A DNA stretch of 6,403 nt from an uncultured Synergistaceae bacterium (lineage in GTDB: Bacteria > Synergistota > Synergistia > Synergistales > Aminobacteriaceae): positions 1 through 6,403 of the forward strand of contig CALMZW010000262.1 of the NCBI GenBank assembly GCA_937870605.1, in the 5' to 3' direction. Under the pieces are notes generated by a model that searched no databases, was not told the DNA's origin, and saw only the letters and a program-made list of their open reading frames with translations. Shown piece by piece: positions 1 through 5,525 of the stretch. Position numbers and translations under genes: made by a program. Positions within the stretch are counted from its first letter, which is position 1. Every line of letters begins with the position of its first letter.

Positions 1-922
1 GTTGTGCTACATCGTCGAATCCGCGGACAGGGCGGCCGGCTTGAAATACGCCTCTCCGGCCAGGGCCAAGCTCGGCCTGAAGCTCCTCAGGGGCGAGAAG
101 CTCGGAACCCCGAAAGAAGAGGGGTACATCGAGCGCGGCATCCGCAAGAACAAATTCTTCGAGAAGCTCGCGGCGGATCGCTGCGTCGATATGTTCGTCT
201 CCAAGATGAAGGGCCACCCCTTCACGACGGAATACCCGATGCCCGTGTTCGACCGCGTGGCTCCGAACCCCGCCGTCAAGGACATGAAGAACGCTGTCGT
301 CGCGCTCGTCACCTCCGGCGGAATCTGCCCGAAGGGCAACCCGGACCACATCGAGGCGTCCAGCGCCAGCAAGTTCGGCGAGTACTCGATCGCCGGCGTT
401 ATGGATCTCACGGCCGAGAAGTACGAGACCGCGCACGGCGGCTACGATGCGACCTACGCCTGCGAAGACGCGGATCGCGTCCTTCCGGTGGACGTTCTGC
501 GCGAATTCGAGAAGCAGGGCGTCTTCAAGAAGCTCCACGAAAAGTTCTACACGACGGTCGGCAACGGAACGGCTGTCGCCAGCGCGAAGAAGTTCGGCGC
601 TGAAATCGCACGCAGACTGATCGCGGACGGAGTGACGGCCGTCATCCTGACATCGACCTGAGGAACCTGCACTCGTTGCGGCGCAACGATGGTCAAGGAA
701 ATCGAAAGAGCGGGTCTCCCGGTTGTTCACGTCTGCACCATAGTTCCCATTTCCCTCACGGTTGGAGCCAACCGTATCGTTCCGGCGGTCGCCATTCCGC
801 ATCCCCTCGGCGATCCCACGAAACCCTTCGAAGAAGAGAAAGAGCTTCGTCGCCGTCTCGTCATGAAGGCCCTCAAGGCCCTTCAGACCGAGATCAAGGA
901 TCAGACTGTCTTTACGGACTAG
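1..922 (+). CDS. grdB: Glycine reductase component B, selenoprotein subunit GrdB (5' partial, Sec-containing)
   Basis: Substrate-binding component B subunit of glycine reductase, which feeds glycine into reductive deamination to acetyl phosphate and ammonia. The frame starts at base 2 and runs to TAG at 920-922, giving 306 residues here; known GrdB proteins are about 435-440 residues, so roughly 130 N-terminal residues lie outside the window. An in-frame TGA at 659-661 (local residue 220) sits in the family motif STUGTCTRCGATM, where U is selenocysteine followed by two cysteines (UxxCxxC), and the strong family similarity continues after it (VPISLTVGANRIVPAVAIPH). Sequence before and after the TGA is both GrdB-like, so this is recoding, not a frameshift or a pseudogene. 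GrdF (sarcosine) and GrdI (betaine) are close paralogues; the following grdC-grdD favours the glycine-specific form. The substrate assignment is inference, the family is very secure. Confidence 0.95.
659..661 (+). other. Selenocysteine codon (in-frame TGA)
   Basis: This TGA lies in the grdB frame between the codons for S-T and G-T-C. GrdB proteins carry selenocysteine at exactly this point of the motif, and the reading frame stays open and conserved for another 86 codons. Decoding needs SelB, tRNA-Sec and selenophosphate, whose genes are not in the window. Confidence 0.95.
662..692 (+). promoter_or_regulatory. Bacterial SECIS element of grdB
   Basis: A perfect 7-bp stem, 673-679 (TCGTTGC) with 683-689 (GCAACGA), closes a GGC loop. 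The stem-loop is 17 nt long and begins 11 nt after the TGA, matching the size and spacing of the minimal SelB-binding hairpin of E. coli fdhF. The loop carries two G residues, as bacterial SECIS loops often do, but the bulged U of the fdhF hairpin is absent. The element is inside the coding sequence, where bacterial SECIS elements must be. Confidence 0.82.
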
Positions 923-932
923 CACCATATCG

Positions 933-960
933 GGGCCCGGGGCGTTTCGTTCCCGGGCCC
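933..960 (+). promoter_or_regulatory. GC-rich hairpin in the grdB-grdC spacer
   Basis: Bases 933-941 (GGGCCCGGG) pair perfectly with 952-960 (CCCGGGCCC); G942 can add a wobble with T951, leaving an eight-base loop. No T-tract follows (next bases TTCGGCTTGA), so it is a poor intrinsic terminator. It lies 11 nt after the grdB stop. A role in partial attenuation, mRNA processing or protection of the grdB 3' end is possible. Two small hairpins follow at 976-990 (TTCCC/GGGAA) and 992-1002 (CGTT/AACG). Confidence 0.5.
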
Positions 961-1001
961 TTCGGCTTGAAGAAATTCCCACAGCGGGAAGCGTTCAAAA
1001 C

Positions 1002-1008
1002 GAGGAGG
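1002..1008 (+). promoter_or_regulatory. Ribosome binding site of grdC
   Basis: GAGGAGG lies 11 nt before the ATG at 1020, separated from it by a T6 run and a second weak GAGG at 1015-1018. It is the only good Shine-Dalgarno sequence near the start and supports ATG 1020. Confidence 0.7.
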
Positions 1009-1019
1009 TTTTTTGAGGT

Positions 1020-2549
1020 ATGAGCAGCGTCGGAATCAAGGGATACGCCTATTGTCTGAACCATACTCCGGAACTCGGGCTGCACTATGGCAACACGCCC
1101 TTCGTGGAGCACGAAACGAAGGGGGAGTCGGAGTTTCTCGCGAAACTTCCGGAGCATCTGCAAACGTATGAAGAGGCGAAGGACTATGCCCCGAACCAGG
1201 CATATATCGGCGGTATTTCCCTGGAGGCGCTCGAAAAGCAACCCCAGCCCTGGTACGTCAACCGCGTCGCCGGAGCGCAACGGTACGGGAAATACGGTGA
1301 AATCATGCCCGAGGACGAATTCCTCGGCCTTCTCGATATAAGCGACGTCTTCGATATCGTCTGGCTCGAAACCTCTTTTGCTGCGACCGTACGTGAAAAG
1401 CTCGCCAAAAACCCGGTCATGAAGGAAGCGATCCTCGCCCGCCTCGAAAAGGGACACGATCTTTCCGAGATCAACGCCGAGGTCGCCGGGAAAAAGGCGC
1501 GCGCCCTCTACATCGGGGGCAAGGTCGTCGGATGCGCCCGCAACGGCCACGAAGTCGACGATTGCCTCTTTTCATATGTTCTGCTCGAGAACCTGGCCTG
1601 CAAGGCCGGCGGCGTGCTTGCCCTCCTGCATCTCCTGAAGAACACGGGCATGGACCCGAAGGATGTCGATTTCGTGATCGAGTGTTCCGAGGAAGGCGCC
1701 GGCGACATGAACCAGCGCGCCGGCGGAAACTTCGCCAAGGCGGTCGCCGAGATTGCGGGATGCGTCAACGCTTCCGGGTGCGACGTGCGGAGTTTCTGCG
1801 CGGGGCCGGTCAACGCGATGATCGCGGCCGCGTCGCAGGTTGCGGCCGGGACGCGGAAGAACTGCGTCGTTCTCGCGGGCGGCGCCATTCCCAAGCTGTT
1901 CATGAACGGCCGGGACCACGTCAAGAAGGAAATGCCTGCACTGGAAGACTGCCTCGGAAACTTTGCGGTCCTTCTGGTTCCCGATGACGGGACGAACCCC
2001 GTCATGCGCCTGGACGCCATCGGAAAGCACACGGTCGGCGCCGGGTCGGCCCCGCAGGCGATCACATCGGCGCTTGTCCTCGAACCCCTCGAGAAGCTCG
2101 GGCTTTCCTTCAACGACGTCGACAAGTACGCCGCGGAGCTTCACGACAATGAAATCACCCTTCCTGCCGGCGCCGGAGACGTCCCCCTCGCGAACATCAA
2201 GATGATCGCGGCGCTCGCCGTCATGAAGAAAGCGATCGAGAAGGCCGATATGATGACCTTCGTGAAACAGAAGGGCGTCATCGGCTTCGCGCATACGCAG
2301 GGACACATTCCTTCCGGCGTTCCGTTCGTCGGACACGCTTGCGACGCCATTCGCGAAGGAACAATGAACCGTGCGATGATCATCGGCAAGGGAAGCCTGT
2401 TCCTCGCCCGCCTGACGAACCTCGCCGACGGCGCTTCATTCCTTCTGGAGAAGAGCAGCGGCGCGCAGCAGTCGGGCGCGGTCAGCAAGGAAGAGATCAA
2501 GGCGCTTCTCCTCGAAACCCTTTCGGAGCTTGCGGGCAAGCTGAACTGA
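1020..2549 (+). CDS. grdC: Glycine reductase component C, beta subunit GrdC
   Basis: Component C, made of GrdC and GrdD, takes the carboxymethyl group from selenoprotein A as an acetyl thioester and releases acetyl phosphate by phosphorolysis in the cytoplasm. The protein has 509 residues, the usual family length. It opens with the conserved GYAYCLNHTPELGLHYGNTP block (residues 8-27). The family has a thiolase/ketoacyl-synthase III-like fold; residues 257-266 (RSFCAGPVNA) resemble the active-site cysteine segment of that fold, making C260 the best candidate nucleophile position, with H424 and H429 (FAHTQGHIPSG) as candidate histidines. That residue mapping is inference. It starts 98 nt after the grdB stop and is followed after 14 nt by grdD, as in known operons. 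No signal peptide or membrane segment is seen. Confidence 0.95.
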   Translation: MSSVGIKGYAYCLNHTPELGLHYGNTPFVEHETKGESEFLAKLPEHLQTYEEAKDYAPNQAYIGGISLEALEKQPQPWYVNRVAGAQRYGKYGEIMPEDEFLGLLDISDVFDIVWLETSFAATVREKLAKNPVMKEAILARLEKGHDLSEINAEVAGKKARALYIGGKVVGCARNGHEVDDCLFSYVLLENLACKAGGVLALLHLLKNTGMDPKDVDFVIECSEEGAGDMNQRAGGNFAKAVAEIAGCVNASGCDVRSFCAGPVNAMIAAASQVAAGTRKNCVVLAGGAIPKLFMNGRDHVKKEMPALEDCLGNFAVLLVPDDGTNPVMRLDAIGKHTVGAGSAPQAITSALVLEPLEKLGLSFNDVDKYAAELHDNEITLPAGAGDVPLANIKMIAALAVMKKAIEKADMMTFVKQKGVIGFAHTQGHIPSGVPFVGHACDAIREGTMNRAMIIGKGSLFLARLTNLADGASFLLEKSSGAQQSGAVSKEEIKALLLETLSELAGKLN

Positions 2550-2563
2550 GGGGCGGGGTAGGT

Positions 2564-3715
2564 ATGGCGGAAGTTCGAAAACTCATCGGCGAGGCGCTTG
2601 CCGATCTGGTCGAAGCTGCGAAGAGCGGCGGACCGAAAACGCGCATCGGGCTCATGGCTCGCGGGAGCGAGCTGGGAGCGGAAGAACTTGCGAACGGAGG
2701 CCGTCTCGCACAGCAGATGACCGGAACGGTTCGGGTCGTCATGATCGGACCCCGGGTCGCCGGGTACGACGATCTCGAATGGATCGAAACGGGCGATTGC
2801 GACGCGGATGTCGCGACGGCGATGGAATCGGCGCTCAAGGAGAAGAAGATCGACGGGGCGGTCGCGCTGCACTACCCCTTCCCGATGGGGGTCACGACCA
2901 TCGGACGCGTTCTCACTCCGGCGCGGGGCAAGGATATGATCGTCGCCTCATCGACGGGGACCTCCGCGATCCACAGGGCCGAGGCCATGCTTCGGAACGC
3001 CCTGTACGGCATCGCCGTGGCGAAGGCGATCGGCAAAAAGAAGCCGACTGTCGGCGTCCTCAACGTCGAAGGGGCGCAGCTCGTATTCCGGGCGCTCTCG
3101 CGGCTGAAGGAAAACGGGTACGAGATCGCCTTCGGCGCGAGCGTCCGCAAGGACGGCGGCGCGGTGCTGCGCGGCAATGATATCCTCGCGGGCGCGGTCG
3201 ATGTTTGCGTCAACGACACCCTTACCGGGAACGTTCTCATGAAGATGTTCTCGTCGTACGCGACGGGGGGATCATTCGAAGCGCTCGGATGGGGGTACGG
3301 TCCTTCGTGCGGGGAAGGGTGGTCGAAGGTCATTTCGATCATCTCCCGCGCTTCCGGGGCTCCGGTCATCGCGAATGCGGTCGCCTTCACTGCGGAGGCC
3401 GTTCGCGGCGACCTTCCCGCCTGCGTTGCCGGGGAAATTGCGGCCGCGAAGAAGGCCGGGCTCGACGACGTCATCTCCGATCTGGCTCCCAAAGCTGTTG
3501 CGACGGAAGAAAAAATCACGCCGCCTCCTGCGGAACCTACGGATGACGAGATTCACGGGATCGATGTCCTTTCGATCGAGGATGCGGTTCAGGCGCTCTG
3601 GAAGGTGAAAATCTACGCGGAATCGGCCATGGGATGCACGGGCCCCGTCGTCAAGCTCGCGGCCCGCAACGTCGAAGCGGCGAAGAAGGTCCTGAAGGAA
3701 AGCGGATATATTTAG
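2564..3715 (+). CDS. grdD: Glycine reductase component C, alpha subunit GrdD
   Basis: Partner of GrdC in the acetyl phosphate-forming component C. The protein has 383 residues, the normal length. Residues from about 85 to 300 look like the PlsX-type phosphate acyltransferase domain known for this family (HYPFPMGVTTIGR at 103-115, ASSTGTSAIHRAEAMLRNAL at 128-147, VNDTLTGNVLMKM at 216-228). The C-terminal tail holds the conserved ESAMGCTGPV motif; C358 corresponds to the cysteine (Cys359 in Clostridium litorale) that carries the acetyl thioester. A Pro/Glu-rich linker at about 315-330 separates the two parts. The ATG at 2564 was chosen because family similarity begins there; the frame is open further upstream but that part overlaps grdC in another frame. 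The ribosome binding site is poor (G-rich 2550-2558), so translation may be coupled to grdC, whose stop is 14 nt upstream. Confidence 0.95.
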   Translation: MAEVRKLIGEALADLVEAAKSGGPKTRIGLMARGSELGAEELANGGRLAQQMTGTVRVVMIGPRVAGYDDLEWIETGDCDADVATAMESALKEKKIDGAVALHYPFPMGVTTIGRVLTPARGKDMIVASSTGTSAIHRAEAMLRNALYGIAVAKAIGKKKPTVGVLNVEGAQLVFRALSRLKENGYEIAFGASVRKDGGAVLRGNDILAGAVDVCVNDTLTGNVLMKMFSSYATGGSFEALGWGYGPSCGEGWSKVISIISRASGAPVIANAVAFTAEAVRGDLPACVAGEIAAAKKAGLDDVISDLAPKAVATEEKITPPPAEPTDDEIHGIDVLSIEDAVQALWKVKIYAESAMGCTGPVVKLAARNVEAAKKVLKESGYI

Positions 3716-3723
3716 GAGCCGGA

Positions 3724-3755
3724 ATATACGGCGGGAGTCTTCTCCCGCCGTATAT
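3724..3755 (+). terminator. Perfect 14-bp hairpin after grdD, probable operon end
   Basis: Bases 3724-3737 (ATATACGGCGGGAG) are perfectly complementary to 3742-3755 around a TCTT loop, eight nt after the grdD stop. The stem is strong and positioned as a terminator, but the next bases are GCATAAGG, with no T-tract. It could end transcription without a T-tract, act with Rho, or protect the grd mRNA 3' end. The hairpin itself is certain, the function inferred. Confidence 0.6.
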
Positions 3756-3775
3756 GCATAAGGAACGTCCTATTG

Positions 3776-3784
3776 TGATAGAAT
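3776..3784 (+). promoter_or_regulatory. Candidate extended -10 promoter for the symporter transcript
   Basis: TGATAGAAT has the TGn extension and a five-of-six match to TATAAT. It lies in AT-richer DNA just after the grdD hairpin, and transcription would start near 3791. No good -35 hexamer is found at 16-18 nt upstream (3755-3761 reads TGCATAA), so the call rests on the extended -10 and the position. Confidence 0.45.
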
Positions 3785-3818
3785 GTCCAAAGTGCTTTGA
3801 AAAATATAGAACGATCAG

Positions 3819-3828
3819 AAGGAGGTGA
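3819..3828 (+). promoter_or_regulatory. Strong Shine-Dalgarno sequence without a suitable start codon
   Basis: AAGGAGGTGA is a near-perfect complement to the 16S rRNA 3' end, yet no ATG, GTG or TTG lies 4-12 nt after it. The nearest in-frame candidates are a GTG inside it (3825) and an ATG 23 nt downstream (3852). It may serve the short frame ending at 3977, be a ribosome standby or regulatory site, or be part of the leader fold. Confidence 0.45.
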
Positions 3829-3977
3829 ATTTCCGGGGACTGATTAATAATATGGAAGCGGTTTTATCTTTTCTGTGTGCCGGGAACCGCTCGAAATACC
3901 CGAAGTTGGTGGTATCGAAAAGGGGGAAGTATCCTCCGGGTATTTTTTCTCCGGAGGAATCAGTTCAGAAAAGATAA
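3825..3977 (+). CDS. Possible leader peptide frame (doubtful)
   Basis: An open frame can be read from GTG 3825 (50 residues) or ATG 3852 (41 residues) to TAA 3975-3977, 15 nt before the symporter ATG. From the ATG it begins MEAVLSFLCAGNRSKYPKLV and is basic overall with no run of glycine or alanine codons that would suggest classical attenuation. I recognise no family. It overlaps the leader RNA stems, so its sequence is probably shaped by RNA structure. The nearby strong SD is its only support; its spacing fits neither start well. Confidence 0.15.
   Translation: MNFRGLINNMEAVLSFLCAGNRSKYPKLVVSKRGKYPPGIFSPEESVQKR
3894..3948 (+). terminator. Internal intrinsic terminator in the symporter leader
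   Basis: Bases 3894-3902 (AAATACCCG) pair with 3937-3945 (CGGGTATTT), and the 3' strand runs into a T6 tract at 3943-3948. The loop is long (34 nt) and may contain a small helix, 3922-3926 (GGGGG) with 3933-3937 (CCTCC), which would take the last base pair. Located 45 nt before the symporter start, it would stop leader transcripts unless prevented, so it is a candidate attenuator. Confidence 0.5.
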
Positions 3978-3982
3978 GGGGG
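3976..3982 (+). promoter_or_regulatory. Ribosome binding site of the symporter gene
   Basis: AAGGGGG lies 10 nt before ATG 3993. Its first two bases overlap the 3' strand of the 12-bp long-range helix 3864-3875/3966-3977 and the stop of the short upstream frame. Confidence 0.65.
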
Positions 3983-3992
3983 AATCGCATCA

Positions 3993-5387
3993 ATGGATCA
4001 ATTTATGAAAATTAACGGCATCGTGAACGGCATCGTCTGGGGACCCTGGATGCTGACGCTTCTCGTCGGTACGGGCGTGTACCTTACGCTTATTCTCGGC
4101 CTTCCGCAGGTTCGGTATTTCGGTCTCATGTTCAAGGAAGTTTTCGGAAATCTCGGCAAGAAGAAGGAAGGCGAGGGAACGATTTCTTCCTTCGCGGCTC
4201 TTTCCACCGCTCTCGCGGCGACCGTCGGAACCGGCAATATCGCGGGCGTAGCGACGGCCCTGCACCTCGGCGGCCCCGGCGCACTCTTCTGGATGCTGGT
4301 TTCGGCCGTATTCGGCATGACGACAAAGATGTGCGAAGTCGTGCTCGCCGTCCGGTTCCGTGAGAAGGACGAAAGCGGCAACTGGCGCGGCGGCACCATG
4401 TACATCCTTGACAAGGGCGCACATCAGAAGTGGCTTGCGTGGCTCTTCGCCCTCTTCGCGTTCCTGGCCTCCTTCGGCATCGGCTGCGCAGTCCAGGCGA
4501 ACTCCACCGCGGAAGGCTTCAACATGGGCTTCGGTATTCCGAACCTCTACACGGGAATCGTCGTGGCCGTTCTTACCGCTCTCGTCATCATGGGCGGACT
4601 GAAGCGGATTTCCGATGTCACCACGTATCTCGTCCCGTTCATGGCGATCTTCTACATCGTCGGCGGCGTTATCGTTATCGCTGCGCACGCTTCGGCCGTC
4701 CCGCTGGCGATCAGCAACGCCGTCAAGTATGCGTTTTCCGATCCCATGGCGCTTCCGGGCGCCCTTGCCGGCTGGAGCGTCAAGATAGCTCTGACCAAGG
4801 GAATCGCGCGCGGCGTCTTCTCGAACGAAGCCGGTCTCGGCTCCGCGCCCATGGTCCACGCGACCGCGGTTGTGGATCACCCGATGCGCCAGGGTATGTA
4901 CGGTCTGTTCGAAGTCTTCACCGATACGATCGTCATCTGCTCCCTGACCGCTATCGCGATTCTCACGAGCGGCGTTCTCACCGGACAGCCCGAACTCTCC
5001 GGCGCCAAACTTTCCCTCGCGGCCTTCCAGTCGGTCCTCGGCGGCACCGGGACGATGATCCTTTCCGTCGGTCTCGCCCTGTTCGCCTTCTCGACGATCC
5101 TCGGCTGGTACTGGTACGGTGAAACGGCGGCCGTTTATATCTTCGGTCTCAGGATCGTTCCGGTCATGAAGCTGCTCTGGATCGCATTCATCATTCTCGG
5201 TGCGGCGGGCGGCGATATTCTCGGAAACGGCGCGCAGTTCCTGTCGCACCTCTGGGACCTTGCCGATACGCTGAACGGACTTATGGCGATCCCCAACCTG
5301 ATCGCGCTTCTTCTGCTCTCCGGAGAACTGCGCCGTCTGGTCAAGGATTTCGACGATCAGCGCCGTTCCGGCAAGCTGAAGATCTAG
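3993..5387 (+). CDS. Alanine/glycine:cation symporter, AGCS family
   Basis: Inner-membrane secondary transporter that takes up alanine and/or glycine with sodium (or protons). The 464-residue length is typical. The protein is very hydrophobic, with about ten or eleven membrane segments, for example near residues 14-36, 66-90, 95-118, 146-168, 183-202, 210-231, 302-328, 352-378, 388-410 and 430-445. Family signatures are clear: ATVGTGNIAGVATAL (76-90), GGPGALFWML (93-102), RGGTMYILDKG (132-142), FGIGCAVQANS (161-171) and the strongly conserved RGVFSNEAGLGSAPMVHATA (273-292). The C-terminus is a short charged cytoplasmic tail. ATG 3993 has an AAGGGGG ribosome binding site. Next to the glycine reductase genes and alr it probably supplies glycine or alanine for fermentation; the exact substrate and cation cannot be read from sequence. 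Its own leader suggests control separate from grd. Confidence 0.93.
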   Translation: MDQFMKINGIVNGIVWGPWMLTLLVGTGVYLTLILGLPQVRYFGLMFKEVFGNLGKKKEGEGTISSFAALSTALAATVGTGNIAGVATALHLGGPGALFWMLVSAVFGMTTKMCEVVLAVRFREKDESGNWRGGTMYILDKGAHQKWLAWLFALFAFLASFGIGCAVQANSTAEGFNMGFGIPNLYTGIVVAVLTALVIMGGLKRISDVTTYLVPFMAIFYIVGGVIVIAAHASAVPLAISNAVKYAFSDPMALPGALAGWSVKIALTKGIARGVFSNEAGLGSAPMVHATAVVDHPMRQGMYGLFEVFTDTIVICSLTAIAILTSGVLTGQPELSGAKLSLAAFQSVLGGTGTMILSVGLALFAFSTILGWYWYGETAAVYIFGLRIVPVMKLLWIAFIILGAAGGDILGNGAQFLSHLWDLADTLNGLMAIPNLIALLLLSGELRRLVKDFDDQRRSGKLKI

Positions 5388-5407
5388 CGCAACCGAAAGA
5401 ATCATCC

Positions 5408-5471
5408 CTCTTCCCGTTTTGAAGTGTTTCTCTGGGAAGAGATGACATCTGCCCTTGAGCTGCACGGGTAG
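5408..5471 (+). promoter_or_regulatory. Two hairpins in the symporter-alr spacer
   Basis: Hairpin 1 pairs 5408-5415 (CTCTTCCC) with 5434-5441 (GGGAAGAG), and CAT 5403-5405 can add three pairs with ATG 5442-5444 across a CC bulge. Hairpin 2 pairs 5449-5454 (CTGCCC) with 5466-5471 (GGGTAG), including one wobble. They stand directly before the terminator at 5474, so almost the whole 138-nt spacer is structured. No protein-coding frame or clear promoter is visible; TTGAAG at 5419-5424 is a weak -35-like site without a good -10. Confidence 0.4.
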
Positions 5472-5473
5472 GA

Positions 5474-5510
5474 GAAGGGGGCGGAGGGCGACCTTCGCCC
5501 CCTTCATTTT
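5474..5510 (+). terminator. Intrinsic terminator directly before alr
   Basis: A continuous 14-bp stem (one G-T wobble) pairs 5474-5487 with 5492-5505 around a GCGA tetraloop of the stable GNRA type and is followed by ATTTT. It is a strong terminator for the symporter transcript. It ends two bases before the alr ribosome binding site, so any transcript coming from the symporter must pass it to express alr. Confidence 0.85.
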
Positions 5511-5512
5511 GC

Positions 5513-5520
5513 AAGGAGGA
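5513..5520 (+). promoter_or_regulatory. Ribosome binding site of alr
   Basis: AAGGAGGA sits five nt before ATG 5526, an excellent Shine-Dalgarno sequence that fixes the start. The terminator hairpin ends just before it. Confidence 0.85.
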
Positions 5521-5525
5521 CGACT

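Larger units (their letters stand above)
3791..3992 (+). promoter_or_regulatory. Structured leader RNA upstream of the symporter (unclassified)
   Basis: A leader of about 200 nt with many complementary segments. Local hairpins: 3813-3818/3840-3845 (6 bp with one wobble, enclosing a strong SD-like sequence), 3857-3863/3885-3891 (AGCGGTT/AACCGCT), a terminator at 3894-3948, and 3933-3939/3951-3957 (CCTCCGG/CCGGAGG). Long-range pairs: 3838-3845 with 3958-3965 (8 bp, one wobble) and 3864-3875 with 3966-3977 (TTATCTTTTCTG/CAGAAAAGATAA, 12 bp perfect). Several of these exclude each other or cross, as expected for a switching RNA. The 3' strand of the 12-bp helix touches the AAGGGGG ribosome binding site. 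I see no glycine riboswitch core and no convincing T-box, so the class and ligand are unknown. Confidence 0.55.

Noticed and set aside
659..922. grdB as a pseudogene with a premature stop, with a separate small gene starting at ATG 689
   Set aside because: The TGA is at the conserved Sec site of GrdB, a SECIS-like hairpin follows, and the family sequence continues in the same frame to 922.
1572..2336. Minus-strand open frames within grdC (also 912-1550 and 1508-2125)
   Set aside because: They lie fully antisense to a conserved gene, show no recognisable motif, and arise from codon bias in GC-rich DNA.
3634..3828. 64-codon frame overlapping the grdD end and the hairpin
   Set aside because: Its first part is an out-of-frame shadow of grdD and the rest crosses the 14-bp hairpin and the promoter candidate; no ribosome binding site supports it.
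3903..3920. T-box-like sequence GGTGGTATCG upstream of the symporter
   Set aside because: It only loosely resembles the T-box core, it lies in the terminator loop and not in its 5' strand, and the leader (about 155 nt to the terminator) is too short for a normal stem I with specifier loop.
3791..3992. Glycine riboswitch ahead of the symporter
   Set aside because: The conserved glycine aptamer segments (GGAGAG-type start and GCGCCGAAGGGGCAA-type core) were not found in either spacer; CCGAAGTTGG at 3900-3909 is only a partial resemblance.
3990..5507. A 505-codon open frame on the minus strand opposite the symporter
   Set aside because: Its product is a low-complexity, charged E/R/D/G-rich string typical of the antisense shadow of a GC-rich membrane protein gene; the + strand frame has clear AGCS signatures.
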